DNA of 64,000 nt from Brevibacillus reuszeri (GCF_002897295.1 NZ_BEXF01000025.1:27333-91332), one strand, 5' to 3'. Shown: positions 44,264 through 53,718, counted from the first letter of the stretch. Translations and numbers: made by a program. Notes: generated by a model from the sequence alone, not told the origin.

Positions 44264-44635
44264 ATGAACATTACAAAAGCGGAAATGGAGATCATGCAGG
44301 TGATTTGGGAAAGCGGGCGGAGAATGACAACGAAGGAAATTGGCGAAAAGCTGCCGGATAAAAAACCGACGACCATTCTTACGTTGGCAGGCAGGCTAAT
44401 CGACAAGGGTGCGCTGCATGCTGTCAAGCTTGGACGCTCCCATGCGCACGAGTATTGGGCGGCAATCACGGAAAAGGAATACTTGAACAGGCAAACAGAG
44501 AGCTTTTTGCACACGATACATAACGGTTCTGCCAAAAGCCTAATCAGTTCGTTGTTTCAGGCGGAGAAGTTATCCAAAAAGGACATTGAGGAGCTGCGGG
44601 CATTTATCAATAGCGAGGCTGACGAAAATGATTAA
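44264..44635 (+). CDS. BlaI/MecI-family repressor
   Basis: Winged-helix repressor of 123 residues: ITKAEMEIMQVIWESGRRM, KKPTTILTLAGRLIDKGAL and a C-terminal dimerisation helix pair (LISSLFQAEKLSKKDIEEL). Family members are cleaved when the membrane sensor protease of the BlaR1/M56 type is triggered. The sensor gene overlaps its 3' end by 8 bp, but is frameshifted here. The AAGGGGTGA site is farther from the ATG than usual. No beta-lactamase gene is adjacent, so the regulated target is unknown. Confidence 0.88.
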   Translation: MNITKAEMEIMQVIWESGRRMTTKEIGEKLPDKKPTTILTLAGRLIDKGALHAVKLGRSHAHEYWAAITEKEYLNRQTESFLHTIHNGSAKSLISSLFQAEKLSKKDIEELRAFINSEADEND

Positions 44636-46492
44636 ATGGCTGCTGATGACATCGCTGGCAGGGAGTATTTCAACCCTTTTGCTCATGTTCTTCAAGGCAA
44701 GACTTGCGGCCAAGTATGGGGGACGCTTGTATTATGGCGCCTGCTTGTCGGCAATGCTGCTGTTTATTTTGCCACTCCAATTACCTGTGCCAGCTCTTTA
44801 CTCCCACTCCATGTCTTTTGAAAAGAACATCGCCGATGACAGCGCAAAAGGCTCGGTAGTCGAGACAAGCAAGACGATTATTGAACAAACTCAACCTTCC
44901 AACCCAGTGACCACAGCAACTGAAGAAAATAGCAGTCTGAGTCTCAGCGTTGACCAATGGCTACTGATCATCTGGGCTTGCGGTTTTATCGTTACGCTGT
45001 GTAGATACTTGCTGGGTATTTCGTGTATAAACGAAAAATACTGCGTGAGTCCAAGTGGATAGACAGCGTGGAAAAGCTGGACGTAGTCGTTAGTGACGCT
45101 GCGACCTCGCCGATGCTAATCGGGTTTATCAAGCCGAAGATCGTGATGCCAAACGTGAAAATGGACAGAGCCGATTATGAAATGGCGATACGGCATGAAT
45201 GGATTCACTACAGACAAAAGGATGCTTGGTTTAAGCTTTTGGCTGTATGGATCAATAGTGTTCATTGGTTTAATCCGTTCTCTTATATGGCTTTGGCGAA
45301 TTTGAGCGAAGCCTGCGAATATGCGGTAGATGAAAAAATAACGGAACGTATGAAGGCAGTCGAGAAAAAACGCTACAGTGAGATGATTTTACAATTTGCT
45401 GCCAATGCTTCACCTGCGTTAAATAATCATTTGGTCGACCATAAAAAGCTGTTAATCAGGAGGTTTCGGCTCATTATGAGGAAAAATTCAGGAAGTGGCA
45501 AAGCATTCTCAGGTATCCTGCTAGCCATCTTGATCGGGGCTGCCGCAGTCTTCACCTCGTCTGTTGTGTTTGCAGAAGCACCAAAACCACTTACGGAATA
45601 TAGCGGTGGAATTAAAACCTATTACAATACAGCGCAGACACTAGAACAAAATGTCCAAAGCACGCTAGGCATTCCCTCTCCAACAGAGAAGAATCGAGTT
45701 ATGGTCAAATGGAGGAATTTGTATATCGATAAGGAAGGGCGAAAAATAGATTATTTCAATCGCACAGAGCCTTACTATAAGGTGGAGCTCAAATGGCAGG
45801 AAAAAGGATCGGCTATTGCCAGCATGACAAACAAAACGATGTCCATCGGCGGGCAGACTGTGACGATTGCTTTCGGTGATAAAGCAGTCGCGTACAAGGA
45901 TGATCCTGTCATTGAAAAATTGATTGGGAACCAAATCACGTTTGAGATGAACTACCAAACCACCGATAGTCGTTTCATGTATGACCATAAGGCTTTCATG
46001 AATGAGCTGATCAAGCGGGGAGCCTATGTGATTGAGGAGGTTGTAGCGCCGCAGCAATTTACGTATGAGTTCAGTCAGACAAACGCTGGAGGACAGGTAG
46101 GGGCAAAACCGCTAACAGCCTATGACAAGGTGGAGGTGCAGACTCCTATTTTCAAGGGGAGCGTGTTGCTCCCTAAGCAACCAGATGACAGCGACGGAAG
46201 CAAGGGACTACAGATTGGCAATTCCTTTGTCTTGAAGCCAGGAGAAACAGCAGCGATTGATCTAAAAGAAACTACAGATAAGACCCCAACAATCAGCCTG
46301 GCTATTCTGGATGAAACAACAGGTGAAATGGCGCACTGGAATCCGGCGGCAGCAAGTGGATACCGCTTTATTTTTACACCAGGTCAAAATGGCGTGAACC
46401 ATACTTATAAAATTGTCGCTAGTGGAGAACAGCAGGATACAGTCAATATTGAAATTTTTACGTATCAGACAAAAAGCGAAACGGCGAAGTAA
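44628..46492 (+). pseudogene. M56 (BlaR1-like) sensor protease, split by a frameshift
   Basis: Two overlapping frames make up one M56 protein. Frame 1 (44628-45062) gives the N-terminal membrane helices (MIKWLLMTSLAGSISTLLLM) and runs to a stop after RYLLGI. Frame 2 (readable from 45023) carries SKWIDSVEKLDVVVSDAATS, the zinc motif RHEWIHYRQKD, SEACEYAVDEKI and a further membrane helix, then about 300 extracellular residues. One extra G in the GGG at 45014-45016 would join them as RYLLGYFVYKRK. The outer domain lacks BlaR1's penicillin-binding motifs, so the signal is something else. Real mutation, phase variation or a sequence error cannot be separated here. Confidence 0.75.
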
Positions 46493-46530
46493 CGAGTGGC
46501 AATTGAATAGAGAATAAATGACAAACGAAA

Positions 46531-46568
46531 TCCCAAACGAGTATGAATGTACTTGTTTGGGGTTTTTT
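46531..46568 (+). terminator. intrinsic terminator, CCCCAA family, copy 5
   Basis: CCCAAACGAGT / ACTTGTTTGGGG followed by TTTTTTC. Confidence 0.85.
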
Positions 46569-46664
46569 CAGTACTGCCTATAAGTCGGCAATGTTCAAAA
46601 AACACAGCAGATCGTGAAAAATTGGAGTCGCATGTTTGTTTTTAACATTATGTGATTTGTTTTA

Positions 46665-46693
46665 TTGACAAAGTTGTTCAAAAATAACATAAT
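46665..46693 (+). promoter_or_regulatory. sigma-A promoter of the acid-sugar operon
   Basis: TTGACA (46665-46670), 17-bp spacer, CATAAT (46688-46693). TAACATTAT before it and TAACATAAT across it are near-direct repeats that could be regulator sites. Confidence 0.7.
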
Positions 46694-46733
46694 ATCATCA
46701 TGAGATGTTCTAAATTAACAAAGGGTGATGTCT

Positions 46734-47507
46734 TTGTTACCACAAGAGCGAAGAAAATGGATTTTGGAACAGTTAAGCCAAGACGAGAAAATCGATATCG
46801 ACCAGTTAGCTGAGCGATTGAATGTATCAGCCATGACGATCCGCAGAGATTTGTCTACCTTGGAAGAGGAAGAGAAAATTATTCGGACGTTTGGAGGGGC
46901 TGTTCTTAACAAGCCTTTGATTCACGAAACTCCCTTTCTCACAAAAGAAGGCAAATACAGTAAACAAAAAAGGCAAATTGCCCAGAGAGCCGTGGAATTC
47001 GTTCAGGATCATTCAACCATCCTGTTGGATTCGGGAACGACGAACCTGGAGATTGCCAGATTACTCAAGCATAGAAAAAATCTCACAGTGATTACCAATG
47101 ATATTAAAATCGCGGTCGAGCTGATGGACAGTGAGGTAAAAATCATTGTGGCAGGCGGAGAGCTGCAAAATAATGTCGGGGCTTTATTTGGACCCTTGAC
47201 GGAGCAAATTCTGAAAAACATCAATGTAGACTTGTTTTTCCTGGGTGCACATGCTATTCATCTCGACGCTGGCGTTACAGTACCTACGTTTGAAAAGGCT
47301 TCCATAAAAAAACTCATGATAGAAGCAGCAGAGACTACCTGGTTAGTGGCAGATTCGAGCAAGTTTGACCAGAAGGCTTTTACAAAGGTCTGCGATCTAT
47401 CTGGCATCAATGGCTGGATTACAGATGATGGGCTAGCAGAAGAAGACAAAGAAAAGCTAAAAGAGCATCTGAGAGTTGTAACAGCAGAGGTGGGAGAGGC
47501 CACATGA
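46734..47507 (+). CDS. DeoR-family repressor
   Basis: Regulator of 257 residues. An N-terminal helix-turn-helix (RRKWILEQLSQDEKIDIDQL, VSAMTIRRDLSTLE) is followed by the DeoR sensor domain with ILLDSGTTNLEIARLL and FLGAHAIHLDAGVT. The sensor usually binds a phosphorylated sugar, here probably a four-carbon acid phosphate (inference). AAAGGGTGAT at 46719-46729 points to TTG 46734; the ATG at 46728 would overlap it. First gene of the operon, overlapping the kinase by 4 bp. Confidence 0.85.
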   Translation: MLPQERRKWILEQLSQDEKIDIDQLAERLNVSAMTIRRDLSTLEEEEKIIRTFGGAVLNKPLIHETPFLTKEGKYSKQKRQIAQRAVEFVQDHSTILLDSGTTNLEIARLLKHRKNLTVITNDIKIAVELMDSEVKIIVAGGELQNNVGALFGPLTEQILKNINVDLFFLGAHAIHLDAGVTVPTFEKASIKKLMIEAAETTWLVADSSKFDQKAFTKVCDLSGINGWITDDGLAEEDKEKLKEHLRVVTAEVGEAT

Positions 47508-48790
47508 AAATTGGAGTCATTGCGGATGACTTGACAGGGGCTAACGCGACTGGAGTGAGACTCGCCCGGCAAGGCTTTGAGGCAGCAACGATGGTTCACT
47601 ATAACAATCTGCCTACATCTGATGCGTATAACGCGGTATGTATCGATACAGACAGTCGTTATGCGAGAGAAGAAGTAGCCCAGATAAGAGTGAAGACCGT
47701 GCTGGAGAATCTCACAAAATGGGGAGCTCATGTCATCTGCAAGCGAATTGACAGTACGGTCCGGGGCAATATCGGGGTGGAGCTCGATACCGTTTTGACT
47801 GAGCTTGGTGAAAAAGCGATCGCAGTAGTAGTTGCGTCCTATCCGGAATCAGGGCGGATTACCTCGGGAGGCTATCTCTTGGTCAATGGAGTCCCCCTGC
47901 AAGCGACCGATGTGGCAAAGGACCCGGTGGCGCCGATCACAGAATCATATGTGCCGACCATCGTACAAAAACAAAGCAGCCATTCTGTTTCCTATATCGG
48001 GTTGGAAACCGTATTAGCCGGTGAGAAGACCATTGAACAGGCGATGAGGGCGAAAATCGAGCAGGGAGTACGGATTCTTGTTCTGGATGCCGTAACAGAC
48101 GAGGAGATCGAATCGATTGCCAAAGCCATGGCGGCGATTAAGGACTATCGGATGATTCCTGTCGATCCAGGGCCCCTGTCCGCGACCTATTCCAAAGTGT
48201 ACACCCGCTCACATGCAAAGGATAAAAAGATCATTGTGACGGTAGGAAGCATCACCTCGAATGCAGCCAAGCAGCTGCAATATCTGACGGAAAAAACAGG
48301 TGCCCAGCCGATCTACGTGGACGCAAAGAAATTGGCGAGCATGACGCAAACGTGGGATGAAGAGACGGATCGCGTAATCCAGCTAGTCCTGGAGGAAATG
48401 AAAAAGCAGTCCATCTTGATTATCACGACGAACTCGCCTTTTGCGGAACCACTGAACCTGAAGGAAATCGCACAAGAGCAAAACACCACTCAGGACAGTC
48501 TGGCAAAACGCATCGCCGACGGATTGGGCAAAATCACGCGCTTTGTGATTCAACGAAGCGAATATGAAATCGGCGGATGCTTTACAAGTGGCGGAGATGT
48601 GACCGCATCGCTTTGTGCTGTTGGTGGAGCAGAGGGGATCAAGCTGGAGGTAGAGATACTTCCCTTGGTGGCTTACGGTCACCTGATCGGAGGGTATCTA
48701 GATGGCATACCGCTTGTAACCAAAGGCGGTATGGCTGGTGATGCAAAAGCAATCTATACGAGCATCAAATTTCTTTTGGCCAAATGTTAA
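47504..48790 (+). CDS. four-carbon acid sugar kinase (DUF1537 family, DtnK/DenK-type)
   Basis: Kinase of 428 residues that phosphorylates D-threonate or D-erythronate at O4. The family N-terminal motif IADDLTGANATGVRLARQG and KRIDSTVRGNIGVELD are intact, as are the C-terminal nucleotide elements GGCFTSGGDVTASL and LVTKGGMAGD. Its partner PdxA2 is next. In characterised bacteria this kinase-dehydrogenase pair converts the acid to dihydroxyacetone phosphate and CO2. Which epimer is used cannot be read here. Confidence 0.87.
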   Translation: MKIGVIADDLTGANATGVRLARQGFEAATMVHYNNLPTSDAYNAVCIDTDSRYAREEVAQIRVKTVLENLTKWGAHVICKRIDSTVRGNIGVELDTVLTELGEKAIAVVVASYPESGRITSGGYLLVNGVPLQATDVAKDPVAPITESYVPTIVQKQSSHSVSYIGLETVLAGEKTIEQAMRAKIEQGVRILVLDAVTDEEIESIAKAMAAIKDYRMIPVDPGPLSATYSKVYTRSHAKDKKIIVTVGSITSNAAKQLQYLTEKTGAQPIYVDAKKLASMTQTWDEETDRVIQLVLEEMKKQSILIITTNSPFAEPLNLKEIAQEQNTTQDSLAKRIADGLGKITRFVIQRSEYEIGGCFTSGGDVTASLCAVGGAEGIKLEVEILPLVAYGHLIGGYLDGIPLVTKGGMAGDAKAIYTSIKFLLAKC

Positions 48791-48804
48791 GGAGGAAGAA
48801 CCAT

Positions 48805-49818
48805 ATGACAACACAGAGAGCGATTATTGCTATTCCAATGGGTGACCCAGCGGGAATTGGACCAGAAATCACGATGAAATCGTTGACTAAAAAAGAGATC
48901 TACGATGTATGCAAGCCGCTTGTAGTCGGCGATTCCAAGGTACTCGAAAAAGCAATCGCAATCGTCAATGCGGATCTGAAAATCAATGAAGTGACCTCGC
49001 CAGCTGAAGGAAAATACGAGCTTGGAACGGTTGATGTGATCAACCTGAACAATATCGATATCGACAAACTGGATTACGGTCAGGTATCGGCACAAGGTGG
49101 ACAAGGTGCTTTTGAATACATCAAAAAATCTGTAGAGCTGGCGATGAACGGCGAAGTCAAAGCGCTGGCTACCACTCCGATCAACAAGGAATCGCTGCAA
49201 GCGGCGAAGGTGCCTTTTATCGGGCATACAGAGATGCTTGAAGAGCTCACCAACACAAAAGATCCATTGACCATGTTTGAAGTAAATGGAATGAGAATTT
49301 TCTTCCTGACACGCCATTTGTCCCTGAAGGATGCCATTGGGCAGATGACCAAGGAAAGAGTGCTCGATTACCTGATTCGCTGCGACCAGGCACTGCAACG
49401 CTTGGGAGTTGAAACAAGAAAGATTGCGGTTGCTGGACTGAATCCACACAGTGGTGAAGGCGGACTGTTTGGCATGGAGGAAGTGGAAGAAATCAAGCCA
49501 GGTGTAGAGGCAGGCAAGCAGGCAGGGATTGATGCAGTAGGCCCTGTTCCGGCGGATTCTGTATTCTTCCAGGCACTGCAAGGAAAATATGATGCTGTGT
49601 TGTCCCTATACCATGACCAAGGGCATATCGCCGCAAAAATGACAGATTTCCATCGAACCATCTCGATTACGAATGGATTGCCATTCTTGCGTACCTCTGT
49701 CGATCACGGTACAGCCTTTGACATTGCAGGGAAAAACATCGCAGAGAGCATCAGTATGGAAGAGTGCATCAAGCTGGCTGCTCAATATGCGCCTAAATTT
49801 ACAAGTAATACCCTATAA
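48805..49818 (+). CDS. pdxA2: PdxA2-type 4-phospho-threonate/erythronate dehydrogenase
   Basis: Metal- and NAD-dependent oxidative decarboxylase of 337 residues, PdxA family. MGDPAGIGPEI at the start, ATTPINKESLQ, GHTEML and the metal His in SLYHDQGHIAAK are all visible. Coupling to the acid-sugar kinase separates it from vitamin B6 PdxA. Start is ATG 48805 behind AAGGAGG; an earlier ATG lies in the kinase end. Confidence 0.9.
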   Translation: MTTQRAIIAIPMGDPAGIGPEITMKSLTKKEIYDVCKPLVVGDSKVLEKAIAIVNADLKINEVTSPAEGKYELGTVDVINLNNIDIDKLDYGQVSAQGGQGAFEYIKKSVELAMNGEVKALATTPINKESLQAAKVPFIGHTEMLEELTNTKDPLTMFEVNGMRIFFLTRHLSLKDAIGQMTKERVLDYLIRCDQALQRLGVETRKIAVAGLNPHSGEGGLFGMEEVEEIKPGVEAGKQAGIDAVGPVPADSVFFQALQGKYDAVLSLYHDQGHIAAKMTDFHRTISITNGLPFLRTSVDHGTAFDIAGKNIAESISMEECIKLAAQYAPKFTSNTL

Positions 49819-49852
49819 GCTTAGATTAGTCTAGCTGCTTTGCTGGATTCGC

Positions 49853-49894
49853 GATTTGTAATGAAGGATGACTGAGATTCCTTCATTACAAATC
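49853..49894 (+). other. 16-bp perfect hairpin between pdxA2 and the permease gene
   Basis: GATTTGTAATGAAGGA pairs without mismatch with TCCTTCATTACAAATC across a 10-base loop. No T-run follows, so it is not a standard terminator; it may set mRNA stability or processing between the genes. Confidence 0.7.
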
Positions 49895-49936
49895 CATTCA
49901 GCTGAAACCGTTTTCGTGTAGAGGGGGAGTAGAATT

Positions 49937-51310
49937 ATGGACGTTTCAGGAACACAAATGGTTGTCGGCTTGGTTTTGGCTGTTATCGTTTTGATTTTTC
50001 TTGTCCTAAGAACGAAAATTCATGCTTTTCTCGCGTTAATTATTGCGGCTTCGATTGCAGGTATTGTAGGAGGCATGCCCCCAGGAAAAGTAGCAGATAC
50101 CATTTCCGCAGGGTTTGGCAGTACGCTCGCTTCCATTGGGATTATTATTGGATTGGGCGTCATGATCGGGCGAATTCTGGAGGTATCCGGTGCTGCTGAA
50201 ACATTAGCGTACTCCCTGATCCGTTTTGTCGGGAAGAAAAAAGAAGAATGGGCAATGGCGATCGCAGGTTATGTGGTGTCCATCCCGATCTTTGTGGACT
50301 CTGCCTTTGTTATTTTAAATCCTTTAGTAAAAGCGCTTTCAAAGAAAACGGGTAAATCTGTGATTTCGATAGGTGTTGCCCTTGCTGTCGGACTCGTGAT
50401 TACCCACTCACTGGTGCCGCCTACCCCAGGTCCGCTTGGTGTAGCAGGAATATTCGGAGTCGATATTGGCGTGATGATCGGACTGGGCTTGCTGTTCGGT
50501 ATTCCGATCATGATCATAGGCGTTCTTTATGCAAAATGGTTGGGGAATCGAATTTATCAAATTCCGGATGATTCGGATGAAGGCTTCACAAGACCCGATA
50601 CAAAAATGGCGTATCAGGAATTTGTTAACCTAGTCGATAAGAAATCGTCAGAGCTGCCTTCACTCACGAGATCATTGCTGCCGATTCTGGTACCGATCAT
50701 TCTCATTTTCCTGAATACGACGCTCTCCGCTATGGAGCTGAAGACAGGCTTTTTTGAAATTCTGATTTTCCTGGGTAAACCGATTATTGCTGTAAGTATT
50801 GGTTTGATTGCTGCAATCTACGCTTTGGCTGGTCATATGAGCCGCTCGGAAACGCTCGATCGGATGGAGGAAGGCATTCAGACAGCCGGGATCATCATTC
50901 TCGTTACCGGTGCGGGTGGTGCACTTGGAGCTGTTTTACGTGAAAGTGGAGCAGGAGATTTCATCGCTGGACAAATTGCTGGCTTGCCATTGCCTGCGGT
51001 TCTGATTCCTTTCTTTGTGTCGACGCTGGTACGTCTAGTCCAAGGTAGCGGTACTGTCGCAATGGTTACAGCCGCATCTATTTCCGCGCCGATCTTGGGG
51101 AATATGGAGGTCAATATGGCACTGGCAGCTCAAGCCGCTGCGATGGGCTCGATGATCTTCTCCTATTTCAACGACAGCTTGTTCTGGGTTGTTAACCGCA
51201 TGCTGGGCATCAAAAACGTAAAAGAGCAAATCATGGTTTGGTCTGTTCCTACGACGATCGCTTGGTTTGTTGGTCTGATTTGTCTCTTGATTGCAAATAT
51301 GTTTGTTTAA
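49937..51310 (+). CDS. GntP-family acid-sugar:proton symporter
   Basis: Membrane transporter of 457 residues with about twelve hydrophobic segments. GntP landmarks are visible: FGSTLASIGIIIGLGVMIG, PIFVDSAFVILNPL, THSLVPPTPGPLGVAGIFG and RLVQGSGTVAMVTA. GntP proteins import gluconate-like acids; in this operon D-threonate/D-erythronate is the likely cargo. AGAGGGGGAG precedes the ATG. Last gene of the operon. Confidence 0.9.
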   Translation: MDVSGTQMVVGLVLAVIVLIFLVLRTKIHAFLALIIAASIAGIVGGMPPGKVADTISAGFGSTLASIGIIIGLGVMIGRILEVSGAAETLAYSLIRFVGKKKEEWAMAIAGYVVSIPIFVDSAFVILNPLVKALSKKTGKSVISIGVALAVGLVITHSLVPPTPGPLGVAGIFGVDIGVMIGLGLLFGIPIMIIGVLYAKWLGNRIYQIPDDSDEGFTRPDTKMAYQEFVNLVDKKSSELPSLTRSLLPILVPIILIFLNTTLSAMELKTGFFEILIFLGKPIIAVSIGLIAAIYALAGHMSRSETLDRMEEGIQTAGIIILVTGAGGALGAVLRESGAGDFIAGQIAGLPLPAVLIPFFVSTLVRLVQGSGTVAMVTAASISAPILGNMEVNMALAAQAAAMGSMIFSYFNDSLFWVVNRMLGIKNVKEQIMVWSVPTTIAWFVGLICLLIANMFV

Positions 51311-51327
51311 GCAACAATAGCTCCAGT

Positions 51328-51384
51328 CCCCCTTAGAGCCGCATGGGAGATACATTCCTGTACGATTCTAAGGGGGATTTTTTG
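51328..51384 (+). terminator. intrinsic terminator of the acid-sugar operon
   Basis: TCCCCCTTAGA / TCTAAGGGGGA with a long loop, then TTTTTT. Confidence 0.85.
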
Positions 51385-51410
51385 TACAATCCATATCTTC
51401 ATAAGCGGTA

Positions 51411-51956
51411 TTACACATCCAGGCTGTTGATGATAGCTAATATTTGATGATCTGTCCATTTGCCATTAATCTTTAGATTTTCTTTCGCTATACCTTCTTT
51501 TTGAAACCCTACTTTTTCCAATACACGAATAGACGCTATATTGTCAGGCATAGCTCCTGCTTCAATTCTATGTAGTTTTAATTCTCTAAAAGCATAATCA
51601 ACAACAAGTTGAAGAGCTTCTGTTGTATAGCCCTTTGAATTATACTCCTTGTCTAAAGTAAATCCCGTACAACAGCTTTGGACGTCTCCCCTGGCAATTT
51701 GAGTTAATGAAATGTCTCCGATAAGTTTATCAGCTGCTTTTAAGAAGATCCCGAAAGCATATGCTTGCCCTTCGTCTGTCATTTTTGATACCCGTTCAAT
51801 GCGCATTTTTTGATGTTCTTCTGTATAAAAGGCTTCTGGGAGTAATGGGGAAACTCGTTGAAAAAATTCGCGGTTTCTCGTATGTAAGTTAGCTAACTCG
51901 CTGGCGTCAGAAATCTTGTAAGGTCGAAGGTATATTCGTTGACCTACTAGTTTCAT
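51411..51956 (-). CDS. GNAT N-acetyltransferase, RimJ/RimL type
   Basis: Acetyltransferase of 181 residues. The opening LVGQRIYLRPYKISDASELA and the acetyl-CoA loop LDKEYNSKGYTTEALQLV, followed by HRIEAGAMPDNIASIRVLEK, define the RimJ/YdaF group, which acetylates protein N-termini or small amines. Strong GGAGGG site. It is more AT-rich than its neighbours, hinting at later acquisition. Monocistronic. Confidence 0.85.
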   Translation of the reverse strand: MKLVGQRIYLRPYKISDASELANLHTRNREFFQRVSPLLPEAFYTEEHQKMRIERVSKMTDEGQAYAFGIFLKAADKLIGDISLTQIARGDVQSCCTGFTLDKEYNSKGYTTEALQLVVDYAFRELKLHRIEAGAMPDNIASIRVLEKVGFQKEGIAKENLKINGKWTDHQILAIINSLDV

Positions 51957-52042
51957 AAAATCCCTCCTATATCCTTTTTATACAATTATATATGGTTTAC
52001 GAAAGAAAAGATTGATTGATGAATAATTGGCACAGGCACTGC

Positions 52043-52099
52043 AAGAGCAGGAGCCCCACCCGACTCTAACTGAATGTGGATGAGGTATCCTGCTCTTTT
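52043..52099. other. long-range hairpin downstream of the TauE-like gene
   Basis: AAGAGCAGGA pairs with TCCTGCTCTT across about 34 bases. The T-run is on the plus strand, where no gene is visible upstream; on the minus strand it may still form the 3' end of the TauE-like transcript. Confidence 0.45.
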
Positions 52100-52107
52100 C
52101 CTGCTGC

Positions 52108-52881
52108 TCAAATCTGGATAATCTTGATCCCACTAATAATAATGACTACGGAAATGACGCATTTAAGCCAGATCGTTGGGACTTTGCAGGAGAGCATGCT
52201 CCCCGCCAGTACTCCAGGAACCGAACCGAGCAAGAGCTGTACGACCGTCAGGAAATCAACGGTTCCAAAGCTCATATGGGCAAGTCCTGCCGCACTGGTG
52301 AGAAAGAAGGCGTGAGCGATATCAGTTCCTACGACTTCTTTTCCAGAAAGTGTGAAAAAATGCATCAGTGCGATGGCAAATAAGGAACCGCTGCCAATCG
52401 AGGTCAAGCCGACGAGAAATCCGAGTATGGCTCCAAGGACAATAAGCATGGAGCGTTTTTGGACGATCGGCATTTGTTGCCAGCGATTGAGTTGGGGGTT
52501 TCTACGATCTAAAATGCTTTTGACCAGCATGGCGATAGGGATCAAAATCAGGGCGAAGCCAAGAATGCGTTTAAAAATCTGATCGGCGCCAGCAACGTGT
52601 AGATGAATCCAGTTCATGACATTCACAGCAGCGATTGCACTAGGGATGCTGCCGATAGCGAGATAGAGGACAATGGAAAAATGAACGGTTTTTTGGCGCC
52701 AGTGCTGCCATGTACCAAATATTTTGGTGATGGAATTATATACGAGATCGGTCCCCACAGCTACCGTAGGCGAAATGCCCAGGAAAATGAGAATGGGAGT
52801 TAAAAGCGCCGCTCCGCCTACTCCGGTAAGGCCGACGAGAAAGCCTACCAGCAGACCAACAATCGTTAAATGAAAGTCCAT
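52108..52881 (-). CDS. TauE/SafE-family anion exporter
   Basis: Membrane protein of 257 residues with about eight helices and the duplicated TauE motifs GFLVGLTGVGGAALLTPIL and GFLVGLTSIGSGSLFAIAL. The family exports sulfite, sulfoacetate or other small organosulfur anions. Start is ATG 52881; a longer frame lacks a binding site. Its leader contains copy 1 of a ~110-bp repeat. Substrate not predictable. Confidence 0.85.
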   Translation of the reverse strand: MDFHLTIVGLLVGFLVGLTGVGGAALLTPILIFLGISPTVAVGTDLVYNSITKIFGTWQHWRQKTVHFSIVLYLAIGSIPSAIAAVNVMNWIHLHVAGADQIFKRILGFALILIPIAMLVKSILDRRNPQLNRWQQMPIVQKRSMLIVLGAILGFLVGLTSIGSGSLFAIALMHFFTLSGKEVVGTDIAHAFFLTSAAGLAHMSFGTVDFLTVVQLLLGSVPGVLAGSMLSCKVPTIWLKCVISVVIIISGIKIIQI

Positions 52882-52923
52882 CCAGCAACATCCTCTGTCA
52901 CTCAAGAATGAAAAGCCTACTGT

Positions 52924-53034
52924 TAAAAAAACCTCTACCGAGGCCTGCTCAAGGATGAGCGACCGCGTTTTAGCGGAAAGTTTTTATGCGCTCCAGAATT
53001 CATAAGCGTTCGCGCTTATAAATTCTTATACGTT
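52924..53034. repeat. 110-bp intergenic repeat, copy 1
   Basis: Nearly identical, in opposite orientation, to 56569-56678. Conserved parts are the hairpin GAATTCATAAGCG / CGCTTATAAATTC, the segment GACCGCGTTTTAGCGG and the outer CCTCTACCGAGG. It sits in a divergent control region upstream of the TauE-like gene. Confidence 0.8.
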
Positions 53035-53159
53035 AAGATAAGCGATTGCCCATTGTTCGTGCGCCTAATTTTCCTCATTTTCAAGTTGATGGAATTATAT
53101 TATTATTAGTGATAATTCCACGAATTCTACTTTTATCGCAAAGGGGAAAACATAAGGCG

Positions 53160-53630
53160 ATGTTTAACGAGCGGAAAGCATTGCAAATGACATTACAGGC
53201 CTTGCTGGAACAAAGAATGGTGCTGCGCAGGCAATATGTAGACCAGGACAAGCAGCTTGGCGCTGACATCAAGCAGATTTTAAGTCGAATTCGGGAGATG
53301 GACGCCCAGGAAGGAATTGAGGAAGACCAGTACACACAGGAAGTGGCTACCACTACGGAAGAAGCTCCCGTTGAACTGACGAAGCGCATGAAAGTAAGAA
53401 AGGCGCATGTTCGTCATGATTATTTAGAGGTAGCCAAGCAAATTAACACCCTGTTAAGGGAAACGATGTCCCCTATGTCGTTAGTTGAGCTCTGTGATGA
53501 GTTAAAGCGCAGACATGCTGTGGAGTTCGCAAGCCCGTATATTGGTGTACAAAAGTCACTTAAATATTTGCCGCAGGTCAAGGTCGAAAAGGACGGAAGA
53601 AAGCTGATTTTCTCCCTGCCCGCGGAATAA
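53160..53630 (+). CDS. Rok-like nucleoid-associated repressor
   Basis: Protein of 156 residues. The start MFNERKALQMTLQALLEQRM closely resembles Bacillus Rok, followed by an N-terminal coiled coil (to about residue 40), an acidic/flexible linker and a C-terminal winged-helix part (DYLEVAKQINTLLRETMSPM, VQKSLKYLPQVKVEKDGRKL). Rok silences AT-rich acquired genes (known in B. subtilis). The AT-rich toxin cassettes of this window would be typical targets (inference). Start placed at ATG 53160 on homology; the frame is open 114 bp upstream without a Rok-like sequence. Confidence 0.78.
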   Translation: MFNERKALQMTLQALLEQRMVLRRQYVDQDKQLGADIKQILSRIREMDAQEGIEEDQYTQEVATTTEEAPVELTKRMKVRKAHVRHDYLEVAKQINTLLRETMSPMSLVELCDELKRRHAVEFASPYIGVQKSLKYLPQVKVEKDGRKLIFSLPAE

Positions 53631-53633
53631 AAC

Positions 53634-53668
53634 AAAGGCGATCGTGCAAAAGCACGTCGCCTTTTTTG
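53634..53668 (+). terminator. intrinsic terminator of the Rok-like gene
   Basis: AAAGGCGA-CGTGC / GCACG-CGCCTTTTTTG. Confidence 0.9.
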
Positions 53669-53718
53669 TACTATAGGAGAGTAAAAATTATTAAGGATGA
53701 TCGTATAAGTGCAACTAA

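Noticed and set aside
52043..52099. Hairpin taken at first as a terminator
   Set aside because: The T-run is on the strand with no upstream gene; reported only as a hairpin.
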